NCBI GenBank assembly: GCA_913055825.1
Contig: CAJXKB010000031.1
Location: 1-34,535, forward strand
Direction of reading: 5' to 3'
Source of the DNA: an uncultured Bacteroidota bacterium
Lineage (GTDB): Bacteria; Bacteroidota; Bacteroidia; Bacteroidales; F082
DNA: 34,535 bases
Below are positions 22,673-32,127 of the stretch, one piece after another; the stretch's first letter is position 1, and each line of letters begins with the position of its first letter. The notes below the pieces were generated by a model. That model saw only the letters and a list, made by a program, of their open reading frames with translations, was not told the origin of the DNA and did no database searches. The translations under genes and the position numbers were made by a program.

Positions 22673-24649
22673 ATGAAAAAACAATTTTTATCTGCTTATT
22701 TCTTTCTGCTATTGTTTATGTATAGCATGCAATGTATAGCACAACAAGCTGCTTACAATCCCCGCAAGGCCTTCGATCCGTTTTTCAACCACCAGTCAGG
22801 AACACAATACAGAAGTGCCGACGGACAGCCCGGCCCCGGCTACTGGGTCAATCGCACCGATTATAAAATCACTGCACGCTTAGACACGGTACGAAAAACA
22901 ATCACTGCCAAAGAGATTATTACTTACACCAATAACAGCCCCAACAATTTACATTTTTTATGGATTTTACTTGACCAAAACCGCTACACCAAAAATTCAA
23001 AAAGTGCAGCAGTATCGAAACAAATATTTAATCCTAATCGATTTATCGGAGGCTTTAACATCCGGTCGGTGGAAACTGGACGTAATGGAAAATTTTCAGA
23101 AGTCCCTTTCATCATCAACGATACACGACTGCAAATTCGCTTGTCCCACGTGTTGGGAGCAAAAGGCGGGAAGATGGACATTCGGATAAACTACACCTAC
23201 AAGATTCCACCTAAAGGCAATGGCCGTAACGGATGGATGAATACCAAAAACGGCGCTATTTTTGAAATAGCTCAGTGGTATCCGCGAATGGCCGTATATG
23301 ATGACCTCGCAGGTTGGAACATCCTTCCTTTCTTAGGTGCGGGAGAATTTTTTCTGGATTATGGTAATTTTGATATTTCTATGGATGTTCCGGGAGATCA
23401 AATTGTTGCGGCACCTGGAAATCTAAAAAATCCCGGTGACGTATTGACAAAAAAAACACTTCAGCGCCTGAATAAAGCTCGCGAAAGTGATAACACAATC
23501 AGCATCCGGAAGAAAAATGACCTGAATAATTCTGCCTCACGTCCATCGGGTACAAACCGTCTGATCTGGCATTTTATTATGAAAAACAGTCGCGATTTTT
23601 CCTGGGCAAGTTCAAAAGCTTTCCTTTGGGATGCATCTAAAATAAACTTACCCAATGGCAAAGTAGCACTGGCACAAGCTTTTTACCCTGTGGAAAGTTC
23701 AGGAAAAACAGCTTGGGACCGTGCTGCAGAATATTTAAAAAATAGTGTGGAAATATTTTCCAACCAGTGGTTTACGTATCCCTATCCCACAGCTATTACA
23801 GTGGGTGGACCCGTTGGCGGAATGGAATATCCCGGCATTGTGTTTTGCCACTGGCGTGCTAAAGGCCCGTCGTTATGGATGGTTACCAACCATGAAATAG
23901 GGCACTCATGGTTTCCTATGATTGTGGGATCCGACGAGAGGAGAAATGCATGGATGGATGAAGGAATGAATACTTTTATAGATATTTATGCCACAGCTCG
24001 TTTCAATCATGGTGAGTTTGCACCTAAAAGCGACCATGAATACAACCCCAAAGGCGGTAGCCCGGCCCGCGGAATTGTCCCCCTTATGCTTGACAAAGCA
24101 GCTCCGCCCATGATGACTTATGCCGATGGAATTCCCGGAAAATATTCGCACCCTTTGGGTTATTACAAGTCGGCCTTGGGCCTGGTCATGCTTCGCGAGT
24201 ACATCTTGGGGCACGATCGTTTTGATTATGCTTTCAAAACCTATATCAGACGTTGGGCATACAAACATCCTTCACCACAAGATTTTTTCAGGACAATGAA
24301 CAATGCTTCCGGAGAAAATCTAAACTGGTTCTGGAAAGGTTGGTATGTGAAAAAATGGATGTTAGACCAGGCCGTAAAAGATGTTCAATATGTTGATGGA
24401 GATCCGGCGAAGGGTGCACTCATTACCCTCGAAAACAAAGATCAATTGGTAATGCCCGTCACCGTTGAAATCACACAATCGAACGGCAATTCGGAAAAAA
24501 TTAAACTTCCTGTCGAAATTTGGGAACGTAGCGGTACTTACAAATTCCACTATCCATCTTCTACAAAAATTACATCGGTAGTGGTTGACCCCGACAAAAT
24601 GCTTCCCGACGTAGATGATAAGAACAACTACTGGCCGCTAAAACACTAA
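22673..24649 (+). CDS. Secreted M1-family zinc metallopeptidase
   Basis: A 658-residue gluzincin with a signal peptide ending near YSMQCIAQQ. The M1 beta-saddle domain occupies roughly 60-320. The catalytic domain holds GGPVGGMEYPG (the GxMEN-like exopeptidase motif) and HEIGH (407-411) with the third zinc ligand Glu430 in WMDEGMN, giving HExxH-x18-E. A C-terminal beta domain of about 80 residues follows, less than the ERAP-like region of long M1 enzymes, as is usual for the Bacteroidota group. It acts as an aminopeptidase on peptides in the periplasm or outside the cell. It is monocistronic; the presumed terminator lies about 260 nt downstream. Confidence 0.92.
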   Translation: MKKQFLSAYFFLLLFMYSMQCIAQQAAYNPRKAFDPFFNHQSGTQYRSADGQPGPGYWVNRTDYKITARLDTVRKTITAKEIITYTNNSPNNLHFLWILLDQNRYTKNSKSAAVSKQIFNPNRFIGGFNIRSVETGRNGKFSEVPFIINDTRLQIRLSHVLGAKGGKMDIRINYTYKIPPKGNGRNGWMNTKNGAIFEIAQWYPRMAVYDDLAGWNILPFLGAGEFFLDYGNFDISMDVPGDQIVAAPGNLKNPGDVLTKKTLQRLNKARESDNTISIRKKNDLNNSASRPSGTNRLIWHFIMKNSRDFSWASSKAFLWDASKINLPNGKVALAQAFYPVESSGKTAWDRAAEYLKNSVEIFSNQWFTYPYPTAITVGGPVGGMEYPGIVFCHWRAKGPSLWMVTNHEIGHSWFPMIVGSDERRNAWMDEGMNTFIDIYATARFNHGEFAPKSDHEYNPKGGSPARGIVPLMLDKAAPPMMTYADGIPGKYSHPLGYYKSALGLVMLREYILGHDRFDYAFKTYIRRWAYKHPSPQDFFRTMNNASGENLNWFWKGWYVKKWMLDQAVKDVQYVDGDPAKGALITLENKDQLVMPVTVEITQSNGNSEKIKLPVEIWERSGTYKFHYPSSTKITSVVVDPDKMLPDVDDKNNYWPLKH

Positions 24650-24689
24650 CCTGATTAATTCATAAACTACTATCAATGGTTGAATTTTA

Positions 24690-24815
24690 CCCCGTCCTTT
24701 AGGGCGGGGGCTATAAAAATCAACATCTTGAAGGCTTTAGCCATTAATCATTAAAAAAATTAACAGCTAAAGCCACCTTTCCTTTTGAACATCAATCCCG
24801 GCCTAAAGGGCGGGG
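24690..24815. repeat. BIME-like composite of paired GC-rich hairpins
   Basis: The 304-nt gap 24650-24953 has no gene. It holds hairpin 1, CCCCGTCCTTTAGGGCGGGG (24690-24709); an inverted pair GGCTTTAGC (24733-24741) and GCTAAAGCC (24766-24774); and hairpin 2, CCCGGCCTAAAGGGCGGGG (24797-24815). The outer hairpins are near-inverted copies of one another, so the whole unit is roughly palindromic, as expected for REP/BIME-type intergenic elements. Confidence 0.6.
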
Positions 24816-24904
24816 CAAAAGTGTATATTCAAACAAAATTTATGAATTAACCAGGTCGAAACCGTTAGGTTATTTTGTTATAATTCCTAAGGCATTGTTA
24901 CAAA

Positions 24905-24939
24905 CTAAAAAAGGCTCACCAATAGCGAGCCTTTTTTAG
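24905..24939. terminator. Bidirectional rho-independent terminator
   Basis: CTAAAAAAGGCTC (24905-24917) and GAGCCTTTTTTAG (24927-24939) form a perfect stem with an A-run before and a T-run after. Terminates both the rightward M1 peptidase gene and the leftward ornithine aminotransferase gene. Confidence 0.9.
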
Positions 24940-24953
24940 TTGATTAACATCTT

Positions 24954-26177
24954 TTATTCAAAAGACAAGATTGATTTTTTAATGATTGCAATTGCTTTCA
25001 TCAATTCTTCTTCGCTGATTACCAAAGGCGGTGCAAAACGGATGATGTGGTCGTGGGTAGGTTTGGCAAGTAAACCGTTTTCGGCCATTTTGATACAAAC
25101 ATCCCATGCTGTTTTACCGTTTTTCGGACGGATAATCACTGCATTGAGCAAGCCTTTTCCACGAACTAACTCAATCATTTCGGAGTTGATTTTTTTCATC
25201 TCCTCACGGAAAAGTTGTCCTAATTTTTCAGCACGCCCGGCCAGTTTTTCTTCTTTTACCACTTTCAGGGCAGCTACGGCAACGCGGGCAGCCAAAGGAT
25301 TACCACCAAATGTAGAACCATGTTCGCCCGGTTTGATGGTCAGCATAATATCATCATCGGCCAAAACTGCCGAAATAGGGTAAGCACCCCCCGACAAAGC
25401 TTTACCGAGAATCAAAACATCAGGGCGGACACCCTCATGATCACAGGCAAGTAATTTCCCTGTGCGGGCAATACCAGTTTGAACCTCATCGGCAATAAAC
25501 AACACATTTTTAGCTTTACACATGTCGTATGCCTTTTTCAAATAACCTTCCTGCGGTACCATTACACCAGCTTCCCCCTGGATAGGCTCAACCAGAAAAC
25601 CAGCCACATTGGGGTCTTTCAAAGCTTCAGACAGGGCATCCAGATTGTCATATGGAATTGTGATAAAACCTGGCGTATAAGGGCCGAAATCCTTTTTGGC
25701 TTCCGGGTCAGTTGACATGGAGATAATGGTAATTGTACGGCCATGGAAATTATTGGCACAAACAATTATTTTAGCCTCATTTTCAGGAATCCCTTTTTTG
25801 GTATAAGCCCACTTGCGACAAAGTTTTAAAGCGGTTTCATCGCCTTCCGCACCCGAATTCATGGGAAGTACCTTATCATATCCAAAATAATCGGTAATAT
25901 ATTTCTCGTAAACTCCGAGTGTATCATTGTAAAATGCACGGGAGGTGAGGGTTAATTTTTGAGCCTGTTCAGTAAGGGCTTCAACAATTTTGGGGTGACA
26001 ATGACCCTGATTTACAGCCGAATAGGCGGAAAGGAAATCGAAGTATTCTTTACCTTCCACGTCCCAGACTTTGGCACCTTTGCCTTTGGCCAGTACCACC
26101 GGAATCGGATGATAATTATGTGCGCCATAGCGATCTTCCAAATCCATGGCCATTTTTGAAGTAAGTTTTTCTGACAT
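24954..26177 (-). CDS. rocD: Ornithine--oxo-acid aminotransferase
   Basis: A 407-residue class III PLP-dependent aminotransferase that transfers the delta-amino group of ornithine to 2-oxoglutarate, giving glutamate-5-semialdehyde and glutamate. The Schiff-base lysine is Lys259 in [12 protein letters not shown]; the cofactor-phosphate motif is [13 protein letters not shown] and the Asp partner lies in [10 protein letters not shown]-terminal [13 protein letters not shown] and internal [11 protein letters not shown] match ornithine aminotransferases rather than acetylornithine enzymes, though specificity within class III is not certain from sequence. Length is normal. It is transcribed alone; a -7 box overlapping a 12-bp palindrome lies about 50 nt upstream. 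Confidence 0.92.
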   Translation of the reverse strand: MSEKLTSKMAMDLEDRYGAHNYHPIPVVLAKGKGAKVWDVEGKEYFDFLSAYSAVNQGHCHPKIVEALTEQAQKLTLTSRAFYNDTLGVYEKYITDYFGYDKVLPMNSGAEGDETALKLCRKWAYTKKGIPENEAKIIVCANNFHGRTITIISMSTDPEAKKDFGPYTPGFITIPYDNLDALSEALKDPNVAGFLVEPIQGEAGVMVPQEGYLKKAYDMCKAKNVLFIADEVQTGIARTGKLLACDHEGVRPDVLILGKALSGGAYPISAVLADDDIMLTIKPGEHGSTFGGNPLAARVAVAALKVVKEEKLAGRAEKLGQLFREEMKKINSEMIELVRGKGLLNAVIIRPKNGKTAWDVCIKMAENGLLAKPTHDHIIRFAPPLVISEEELMKAIAIIKKSILSFE

Positions 26178-26220
26178 TTCTAAATCATTTTAAAAAGTTA
26201 ATAAAATGAATAACATTTAT

Positions 26221-26234
26221 CCTTTGCAAAGGTA
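26221..26234 (-). promoter_or_regulatory. Candidate rocD -7 box overlapping a palindrome
   Basis: Read leftward, 26234-26227 is TACCTTTG, an exact TAnnTTTG match, and CCTTTGCAAAGG (26221-26232) is a perfect 12-bp palindrome overlapping it. A factor bound there could control rocD. No well-spaced -33 was seen; a TTTG occurs 25 nt upstream. Confidence 0.45.
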
Positions 26235-26310
26235 TGCGTTTAAATTTATTAAAATAATTCAAACTAAGATTTAAGGGTTTTACGTAGTTGCTCCAATCAC
26301 GAATGAGAAA

Positions 26311-27387
26311 TTACAGTAGATGCCTAAACGGCAGTAACAACCATTCAAAGAATTTTTCTATGGGCGGCCGGTCTTCCCAAGTGCTGTAAACGAAAGGGAT
26401 ACTGGCTTTCATGGTTTTAGAAAAATGATCTTCGATTTGATGGCTAATGTGATATTCGCTGCCAAAAAGCATGATTTCGAACATGTAACGGAAACTACGA
26501 TAATCAAAATTGGATGAACCCACACCAAAGAACTTTCTGTCAACCAATATCAGCTTGGCATGCAAATTATTAGGCTCGTAAAACAAAAAACGAATACCCT
26601 TTTTATGTAAAGGCCCGAGATATTTGTTTCGTAAAATATCAACCAGGTTCACGTCTGATTTCCGGGGCATAATCACAACCACATCAACGCCGCGCTGCGT
26701 GGCGTCCATGAGCGCCTTACGAAACATGAACCCCGGTAAAAAATATGGTGTCTCAATCCAGATTGATTCACCGGCTTTTTTGATCAAACGGATAAACTTA
26801 TCGCTGATCTTCTTTTTGGCAATCATCGGTACATCACGAACAATTTCAAAACCATTTTTCTTTTTGGGCAACGTGTAATACGCTTTACTGAAAAAATAAC
26901 GGTTATAAATTTTAAAATCCTGGAGAAATAATTTTTTAAAAATAGGACAAATATCACTTTCCATCCGCAAAACGGATTCACGCCAATTTAAATTATAACC
27001 GGTCAGGTTTGATGATCCGATGTAAGAGATTTTATTATCGATAAGCAACAGTTTCCGGTGATTACGCCGGTGGCTTCTCGTAAAAAAGTCGAAATTATAT
27101 TTAATCTTTTTAAAAAAACGAACCTCACCTCCGGCCTGGATTAAAGGCTCAAAAAAACCGGACCGCGTAGTGCCGGCACCCCAATAGTCTATTAACAGTT
27201 TTATTTCGACACCTTTTTTGGCCATCCTGGTAAGCATATCTCGAAAGCGTTCGCCTATCACATCATGACCAATGCGGAAAGTTTCTATATAAACAAAGGT
27301 TTTTGCTTTCTCAATATCCTCCAGCATCGACTGATAATATTGAAACGGATCGGAAAACAGGTGATATTTTTCTTCCAAATTTACCAT
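26311..27387 (-). CDS. Phospholipase D-superfamily protein, cardiolipin synthase-like
   Basis: A 358-residue PLD-type phosphatidyltransferase without the N-terminal membrane helices of ClsA, hence ClsB-like in layout. Two HKD motifs form the active site: His110/Lys112/Asp117 in HRKLLLIDNKISYIGSSN and His276/Lys278/Asp283 in HAKLILVDRKFFGVGSSN. The family joins phosphatidyl groups to make cardiolipin or hydrolyses phospholipids at the inner membrane. It begins 23 nt after the TPR gene stop and probably shares its transcript. An RNase- or nuclease-like PLD function is possible but less likely given the two full HKD domains and GSSN spacing. Confidence 0.85.
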   Translation of the reverse strand: MVNLEEKYHLFSDPFQYYQSMLEDIEKAKTFVYIETFRIGHDVIGERFRDMLTRMAKKGVEIKLLIDYWGAGTTRSGFFEPLIQAGGEVRFFKKIKYNFDFFTRSHRRNHRKLLLIDNKISYIGSSNLTGYNLNWRESVLRMESDICPIFKKLFLQDFKIYNRYFFSKAYYTLPKKKNGFEIVRDVPMIAKKKISDKFIRLIKKAGESIWIETPYFLPGFMFRKALMDATQRGVDVVVIMPRKSDVNLVDILRNKYLGPLHKKGIRFLFYEPNNLHAKLILVDRKFFGVGSSNFDYRSFRYMFEIMLFGSEYHISHQIEDHFSKTMKASIPFVYSTWEDRPPIEKFFEWLLLPFRHLL

Positions 27388-27410
27388 GCTATCATATAAT
27401 CAAATTGTTA

Positions 27411-28838
27411 TCAACCTTGCTCTTTGTTGTTTTTCACTTCCGAATTGGCCCGTTTAAGCCTAAAATAAAAAAACAAAGCAATAATTACTGCAATAAATGC
27501 CAGGGAAATAATCGTCAATAATACATACAGCCTGCGCAGTTCGCGCAACTGATTCAGGCTCTTTTGTTCGAGGTTTTGGTCTTTTTTAATTAGTTGTTTT
27601 ACTTTATACCGGGTTTCCAATTCAGCAACCTGGGTTTTCAGTTTTGCTTCAGCCAGGGTATCCCGGTTTGTTTCATACAAATTATAATATTTGTTGAAGT
27701 GTCCGTACTCGCCCAGTGCAGCATAACTTTTAAACAAGTTTTTATAATTATCGTTTATGTATTCTTTCAACCCAATTGCTTTTGCAAGTGCCAGGCTACG
27801 CAAATATTTATCCAAAGCTGCTTTATGTTTACCGGAAGCTTGCAAAACTAACCCCCAGTTATAATAAACCAGGCATTGGCCCGACTTGTCTTCCAGGTTA
27901 TTATAAATTTTCAGGCTCTCCCTGAAATAGGTTTCAGCCATCGATAAATTATCCATGTGGCCATACAAAACACCCAGGTTGTTTTTTACCAAAGCCACCC
28001 CTACTTTGCTTCCAATATTGATTTTCATTTGTAAAACTTTGTCGTACAAAAGCAGTGCTTTTTTATATTTTTTGGTATGTTCGCTATAAATATCTGCCAT
28101 ATTGTTCAACACGCGTGACAAATTTCTCACGTCGCCGGTTTTCGAATAAATATCTTGCGATTTCTGAAGAAATTCAATAGCTTTTGGAAAGTCCATTAAC
28201 TGATTGTAAATCACTCCTATATTTAGATAAGCCATACCTATTCCGTCCAGATTGTTGATGGTTGAGAAATGGTTGAATGCCTGGAAAAAGTCATCCAGCG
28301 CATCGGCATATTGTTTTCTGTAATAATTAATGTTGCCAATGTTTAGCAGCGAAGTAGCCATACCTTTTTCATTTTTCAATTCTTTTTCAATTTCAAACGA
28401 TTCCTTATAATACTTATAGGCTTCGTCATATTTCGACCATGCATCATACACTAATCCGATATCATTCACACAATCCGATATTCCTTTTTTATTATTTGCC
28501 GCTTTAAAAAACGCATATCCTTTTTTAAAATATGATAATGCTTTTGGGGTCTTTCCCAACAGATAGTAACTTACTCCCAACGATTTAGATGCTAACCCGG
28601 CCAGCGAATCAGAATGGATCTTTTCCGCCAAATTAATGGCCCGGATTGCATAATTTTCACAATCGCTCAACGAAACACTACGGTTGAGTTCGGAAAGTTT
28701 AATAAGTATCATTACTTTTTCAGCACCTTTTGCCCGTTGCAAATGGTTTTGTAAGCTATCAATAATTTGTGTTTCACCGGCCACGGTAACTAATGGAAAT
28801 ATTAAACCAAAAATGAGGATGTAGAATAAATATTTCAT
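27411..28838 (-). CDS. TPR-repeat membrane protein lacking an output domain
   Basis: A 475-residue protein with a signal peptide (MKYLFYILIFGLIFPLVTVA). About eight tetratricopeptide repeats span roughly 60-385, with the consensus signs GLVYDAWSKYDEAYKYYKES and IGVIYNQLMDFPKAIEFLQK. A coiled-coil-like stretch (about 395-437) leads to one membrane helix near 438-460 (LYVLLTIISLAFIAVIIALF). This is the sensor half of a common Bacteroidota architecture in which the helix leads into a histidine kinase, LuxR-type HTH or cyclase. Here only about 15 residues follow the helix before the stop, so the cytoplasmic output is missing. Truncation or a stand-alone scaffold are both possible. It is followed by the PLD gene. 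Confidence 0.82.
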   Translation of the reverse strand: MKYLFYILIFGLIFPLVTVAGETQIIDSLQNHLQRAKGAEKVMILIKLSELNRSVSLSDCENYAIRAINLAEKIHSDSLAGLASKSLGVSYYLLGKTPKALSYFKKGYAFFKAANNKKGISDCVNDIGLVYDAWSKYDEAYKYYKESFEIEKELKNEKGMATSLLNIGNINYYRKQYADALDDFFQAFNHFSTINNLDGIGMAYLNIGVIYNQLMDFPKAIEFLQKSQDIYSKTGDVRNLSRVLNNMADIYSEHTKKYKKALLLYDKVLQMKINIGSKVGVALVKNNLGVLYGHMDNLSMAETYFRESLKIYNNLEDKSGQCLVYYNWGLVLQASGKHKAALDKYLRSLALAKAIGLKEYINDNYKNLFKSYAALGEYGHFNKYYNLYETNRDTLAEAKLKTQVAELETRYKVKQLIKKDQNLEQKSLNQLRELRRLYVLLTIISLAFIAVIIALFFYFRLKRANSEVKNNKEQG

Positions 28839-28846
28839 GATAGCAG

Positions 28847-28854
28847 CAAATTTA
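28847..28854 (-). promoter_or_regulatory. Candidate -7 box for the TPR/PLD operon
   Basis: Read leftward this is TAAATTTG, an exact TAnnTTTG match ending 8 nt before the TPR-gene ATG, so the transcript may have almost no leader. No convincing -33 TTG was found. Confidence 0.35.
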
Positions 28855-28939
28855 GGAATTCAAATTGAGTATTCATAAGAAATAGCGGGATATCTTTTAT
28901 TCTAAACTTTAAGTTAAAAACACGGTTTCAAAATATACA

Positions 28940-28970
28940 TTCGGAAACGGCCATAGTTTCTGTATCTTTG
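28940..28970 (+). promoter_or_regulatory. Promoter for yicC-gmk operon
   Basis: TTCG (28940-28943; consensus TTTG) and TATCTTTG (28963-28970; exact TAnnTTTG) are separated by exactly 19 nt, the standard Bacteroidota spacing. The ATG lies 17 nt after the -7 box. This is the best-formed promoter in the window. Confidence 0.6.
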
Positions 28971-28987
28971 TCCTTAAATTATTTTAT

Positions 28988-29860
28988 ATGATTAAATCAA
29001 TGACCGGCTATGGTAAAGCCGAAGCAGAATTAAAAAACAATATTTTTAGTATAGAGATCCGGACGCTGAACAGTAAGCAGATGGATATTAACATGCGAAT
29101 TCCCCAAATCTTTAAGGAGAAAGAAATTGAGTTGAGAAGTATGGTGTCGAAACTGCTACAAAGAGGAAAAGTTGATTTTAGCATTAGTAGAAATGACCAA
29201 AAGCAATCCAGTCCTCTAAAACTCAATAAATCAATTGCTAAACAATATTTTACCGAATTGAATAATCTTGCCGGTGAATTGGGCCAGGAGTCAGATAACC
29301 TCTTGGCTGTCGTCAGTAGGCTTCCTGATGTTTTTTCTGCAGAAGAAGAGCAATTGGGAGCCCATGACTGGCAATTATTGCAGACGGCCGTAGAAGAAGC
29401 TATCTTCAACGTAAACACTTTCAGGACACACGAAGGAAGTATTTTGGAAAAAGATTTTCGTTTACGAATTGATAAAGTATTAAAATTGCTCCAACAGGTT
29501 CCGGAATATGAAACTGCACGTATCGACCGCATTCGTGAAAGAATAGAAAAAAGTCTCGAAGAAAATTTAACCAATCTCAAATACGATAAAAACCGCTTGG
29601 AACAGGAAATTATCTTTTACATTGAAAAACTGGATATAACCGAAGAAAAAGTACGATTAAAAAAGCACTGTGACTATTTTTTGGAAGTTCTCGATTCAGA
29701 AGAAATTGTGGGCAAAAAGCTGGCTTTTGTAACACAGGAAATTGGACGCGAAATTAATACTCTGGGTTCAAAAGCCAACGATGCATCTTTACAAAAACTT
29801 GTGGTATTGATGAAAGACGAATTGGAAAAAATAAAAGAACAAATGCTGAATATTTTATAA
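28988..29860 (+). CDS. yicC: YicC/YloC-family endoribonuclease
   Basis: A 290-residue YicC-family protein. The N-terminus MIKSMTGYGKAEAEL and a C-terminus rich in EIGREINTLGSKANDA are the two most conserved parts of the family; the middle is helical and charged. Members are reported as endoribonucleases that trim small RNAs in E. coli, and the gene is commonly found next to gmk. Here its TAA is immediately followed by the gmk ATG, so the two are coupled. A good promoter precedes it. Confidence 0.93.
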   Translation: MIKSMTGYGKAEAELKNNIFSIEIRTLNSKQMDINMRIPQIFKEKEIELRSMVSKLLQRGKVDFSISRNDQKQSSPLKLNKSIAKQYFTELNNLAGELGQESDNLLAVVSRLPDVFSAEEEQLGAHDWQLLQTAVEEAIFNVNTFRTHEGSILEKDFRLRIDKVLKLLQQVPEYETARIDRIRERIEKSLEENLTNLKYDKNRLEQEIIFYIEKLDITEEKVRLKKHCDYFLEVLDSEEIVGKKLAFVTQEIGREINTLGSKANDASLQKLVVLMKDELEKIKEQMLNIL

Positions 29861-30439
29861 ATGGAAAGATCAAAACGAAAAGGTAAACTACTTATTTTTT
29901 CTGCTCCCTCGGGATCAGGGAAAACAACGCTGGTGCATTATTTAATGAGGCAATTTCCCCAACTGGCATTTTCGGTTTCGGCTACCAGCCGGGCACCGCG
30001 TCCCGGAGAAAAAGACGGGAAAGATTACTTTTTTTTAACTGTGGAGGAATTTAAGAAAAAAATTAAAGAAGGAGCTTTTGTAGAGTGGGAGGAAGTGTAC
30101 GACAATCAGTTTTACGGCAGCCTGAAATCGGAAGTCGAACGCCTGCAAAAGGATGGTAAAACAGTGGTTTTTGATGTGGATGTAAAAGGCGGGCTAAACA
30201 TAAAAAAAATATTTGGCGACGAGGCGTTGGCTGTTTTTGTGAAACCTCCGTCAATAGGAATTCTTGAACAAAGGTTACGTAACCGTTCTACCGAGGATGA
30301 AACCAGTATCAGAAAAAGAATTGACAGGGCAACCTATGAATTGAAATTTGAAAATCAGTTTGATGTTGTGATAATAAACGATGAACTTGAAAAAGCAGAA
30401 CAAGAGAGCGTGAAACTTGTAAAAGCTTTTCTTGGATAA
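29861..30439 (+). CDS. gmk: Guanylate kinase
   Basis: A 192-residue P-loop enzyme that phosphorylates GMP to GDP with ATP in the cytoplasm. The P-loop is SAPSGSGKTTL near residues 14-24, followed by the GMP-binding SVSATSRAPRPGEKDGKDYFFL and EGAFVEWEEVYDNQFYG. Length and order match bacterial Gmk. It is translationally coupled to yicC. The next gene begins 25 nt on, suggesting a longer operon running to nadD. Confidence 0.96.
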   Translation: MERSKRKGKLLIFSAPSGSGKTTLVHYLMRQFPQLAFSVSATSRAPRPGEKDGKDYFFLTVEEFKKKIKEGAFVEWEEVYDNQFYGSLKSEVERLQKDGKTVVFDVDVKGGLNIKKIFGDEALAVFVKPPSIGILEQRLRNRSTEDETSIRKRIDRATYELKFENQFDVVIINDELEKAEQESVKLVKAFLG

Positions 30440-30464
30440 AACAACCGAATCAAATTTTTAGCAT

Positions 30465-31469
30465 ATGAAAAAAATCATCTTACCTGCCTACAACAAAAAT
30501 ATCCTCAGGGCTATTTACAGCCTAAAGGTTGTGGATGATAAATTACCACAACCCGGTAAGGATGAGGTGCTTATTAAGGTTCATGGTGCGCCTTGTAACC
30601 CATCGGACATTGCTTTTATGGAAGGAGGTTATAATGTAGTGAAAAGCCTCCCGGCAGTTCCCGGTTTTGAAGGTTCGGGGCGTATTATTGATGCCGGCGA
30701 AGGAGCCGAACATCTTATCGGAAGCAAAGTGAGTTTTTTCGGCCAGGCCGATTGCGATGGAAGTTGGGCCGAATACGTTTGTGTCAACAAAAATGAAATG
30801 GTGGTACTTGACAATGCCATGGATATGGACCAGGCTGCCTGTTTCGCTGTTAATCCTTTTACGGCAAGAGGGTTGCTTGATATTGCCCTGCTTCGTAATA
30901 ATCGAACAGTCGTCCAGAACGCAGCCGGTGGACAGGTTGCCACTTTCGTTCGCCAAATGGCCGGGGAACTGAACATACAGGTGATTGATATCGTCAGGAA
31001 ACGGGAGAGTATGGAAACACTGCTAAAAAACGGGGCTCAATATGTTTTATTGGAAGACGACGAACATTTTGATAAAAAGCTATCTGAATTGTGCCTGAAA
31101 CTTGATGCCCGCCTGGCTTTTGATGCAGTAGGTGGCTCACTTTCGGGTCGTATTTTCAATGCCATGCCCGATAATGCCGAGTTAGTGGTCTATGGAGGGC
31201 TCTCCACCAAGGCCATTTCAGGAGTCTCAACCATGGATCTGATTTTTAATGACAAAGTCATCAGTGGATTTAACCTGCCTGCCTGGCGTCAACAACTGGA
31301 TGATGACTATTTTGATGAAATTTCGCACGAAATGCAACAGCAATTTATACAAAAGAATTACCAAACCCGCATTCAGGGCAGTACCGGCTACGAAAATATT
31401 GTAAAAGGGTTAACAGGCTATATCCGTAAAATGAGTGAAGGGAAAATACTAATCAAACCAAAAGTGTAA
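30465..31469 (+). CDS. MDR-superfamily zinc-independent oxidoreductase (quinone/enoyl reductase type)
   Basis: A 334-residue medium-chain dehydrogenase/reductase. The N-terminal GroES-like domain has GAPCNPSDIAFMEGGY and GFEGSGRIID; the Rossmann domain has NAAGGQVATFVRQMA, a variant of the usual GxGxxG loop. Catalytic zinc ligands of alcohol dehydrogenases are not evident, pointing to a quinone-oxidoreductase or trans-2-enoyl reductase-like group using NADPH. Substrate unknown. It interrupts the gmk-nadD neighbourhood often seen in the phylum, with spacings of 25 and 26 nt that suggest co-transcription. Confidence 0.82.
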   Translation: MKKIILPAYNKNILRAIYSLKVVDDKLPQPGKDEVLIKVHGAPCNPSDIAFMEGGYNVVKSLPAVPGFEGSGRIIDAGEGAEHLIGSKVSFFGQADCDGSWAEYVCVNKNEMVVLDNAMDMDQAACFAVNPFTARGLLDIALLRNNRTVVQNAAGGQVATFVRQMAGELNIQVIDIVRKRESMETLLKNGAQYVLLEDDEHFDKKLSELCLKLDARLAFDAVGGSLSGRIFNAMPDNAELVVYGGLSTKAISGVSTMDLIFNDKVISGFNLPAWRQQLDDDYFDEISHEMQQQFIQKNYQTRIQGSTGYENIVKGLTGYIRKMSEGKILIKPKV

Positions 31470-31495
31470 AATCATATAAATTACCGGCTAATTTA

Positions 31496-32086
31496 ATGGA
31501 AACAAAAAAAATAAAAACCGGACTGGTCTTTGGATCATTTAACCCCATACATACCGGGCATTTAATTCTCGCCAATTATATGGCCGGATTTACCGATCTG
31601 GAAGAAGTCTGGCTGGTGGTTTCGCCCCAAAATCCGCTCAAACCAAAATCCGGTCTTTTAGCAGATTATCACAGATTGGCATTGGCTCGCCTTGCTGTGG
31701 AAGATCACCCGCATTTGAAGGTAACCGATATTGAATTTAAAATGCCTAAACCATCTTATACTATTGACACACTCACGTGGCTAAGCGAAAAATATCCCAA
31801 ACATAAATTTATCCTGATTGGCGGTACTGATAATTTTAAACATTTCCATAAATGGAAAAATTACGAGGCCCTGCTCAGCCAATATCAGTTGTACGTTTAT
31901 CCACGGCCGGGATATACCTTGGGCGCATACGAAAATCATCCGAATATCAGGCAGTTTAATGCGCCCCTGCTTGAAATTTCTTCCAGTTTCATCCGCCGGG
32001 GCATTAAAGAAAAAAAAGACATGTCGTTCTGGATGCCCGAAAAAGTGTATAACTATATCCTGGAAATGCACTTTTACGAGAAATAA
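31496..32086 (+). CDS. nadD: Nicotinate-nucleotide adenylyltransferase
   Basis: A 196-residue nucleotidyltransferase that converts nicotinate mononucleotide and ATP to deamido-NAD, a step in NAD synthesis. It shows the HxGH motif in FGSFNPIHTGHLI (His19 to His22), and the ISSSFIRRGI motif near the C-terminus. Length is normal for bacterial NadD. Its presence in the gmk/yicC cluster agrees with the phylum's gene order. The ATG at 31496 is preceded by an A/T-rich leader without strong Shine-Dalgarno. Confidence 0.94.
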   Translation: METKKIKTGLVFGSFNPIHTGHLILANYMAGFTDLEEVWLVVSPQNPLKPKSGLLADYHRLALARLAVEDHPHLKVTDIEFKMPKPSYTIDTLTWLSEKYPKHKFILIGGTDNFKHFHKWKNYEALLSQYQLYVYPRPGYTLGAYENHPNIRQFNAPLLEISSSFIRRGIKEKKDMSFWMPEKVYNYILEMHFYEK

Positions 32087-32127
32087 CTATTCCGATAATA
32101 TTTTCATCAACCACCGGCACCATTAAA

